Assembly (NCBI GenBank): GCA_900555215.1
Contig: USKR01000087.1
Span: 1 to 6,100, forward strand
From: an uncultured Ruminococcus sp.
Lineage (GTDB): Bacteria; Bacillota; Clostridia; Lachnospirales; Lachnospiraceae
Reading direction: 5' to 3'
Length of the DNA: 6,100 bases
The notes under the pieces were generated by a model. It worked only from the letters and a program-made list of their open reading frames with translations, did no database searches and was not told the origin of the DNA. Shown here piece by piece: positions 6,021-6,100 of the stretch. Within the stretch, counting starts at the first letter, position 1. Every line of letters begins with the position of its first letter. The position numbers and the translations under genes were made by a program.

Positions 6021-6100
6021 ATGAAAGAAACAATCTTACTTTTTAATCCACCCGAAAAAGACCGTCTCTTAAAACTTGAGTTGGCCCTGTTTCCGCTCCA
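6021..6100 (+). CDS. 5' end of a hypothetical protein, possibly DUF3783 family
   Basis: Only the first 26 codons are in the window, beginning MKETILLFNPPEKDRLLKLE and continuing into a second helix, LALFPL. The start is supported by AGGAG ten bases upstream and a TATAAT promoter. The short strand MKETILLFN, followed by a charged helix, resembles the beginning of Clostridia DUF3783 proteins, small proteins of unknown function. This is recalled resemblance over few residues and could be wrong. The gene is divergent from the ymxH-nrdR string. Confidence 0.5.
   Translation, partial: MKETILLFNPPEKDRLLKLELALFPL

Overview
The window looks like a chromosomal segment of a Gram-positive, spore-forming Clostridia, most likely a Lachnospiraceae-type gut anaerobe. 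This is inferred from strong AAGGAGG-type ribosome binding sites, roughly 50% GC coding sequence with AT-rich promoters, a YlmC/YmxH-type sporulation protein beside nrdR, and the protein styles. No species can be named from this sequence alone.

Layout: the left edge holds the 3' end of a plus-strand YbjQ-family gene. It converges on a long minus-strand gene string, and a strong 17-bp hairpin between them probably terminates both. Read in transcription order (right to left), the minus-strand string is: ymxH/ylmC-like PRC-barrel protein (5843-5589), nrdR (5520-5071), truA (5052-4291), exodeoxyribonuclease III (4219-3464), a CobW-type G3E GTPase with a Cys/His-rich metal-binding stretch (3370-2360), a second, divergent CobW-like GTPase fused to a YcgQ-like C-terminal domain (2297-1350), and a PfkB-family sugar kinase, probably fructokinase (1249-287). 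At the right edge a plus-strand gene, possibly of the DUF3783 family, starts divergently from ymxH behind a clear TATAAT box and a perfectly duplicated 15-bp segment that carries its ribosome binding site.

Most genes are housekeeping: transcriptional control of ribonucleotide reductase, tRNA pseudouridylation, base-excision repair and sugar phosphorylation. The accessory part is the GTPase pair. The first has every hallmark of a metal chaperone (CxCC motif, His-rich loop). The second keeps a P-loop but has lost CxCC, and in place of the CobW C-terminal domain it carries a segment resembling the soluble end of YcgQ, the partner of a DUF318-type permease. Together they suggest a metal-handling module whose transporter is not in this window. 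No RNA genes, CRISPR arrays, insertion sequences or phage genes were seen.
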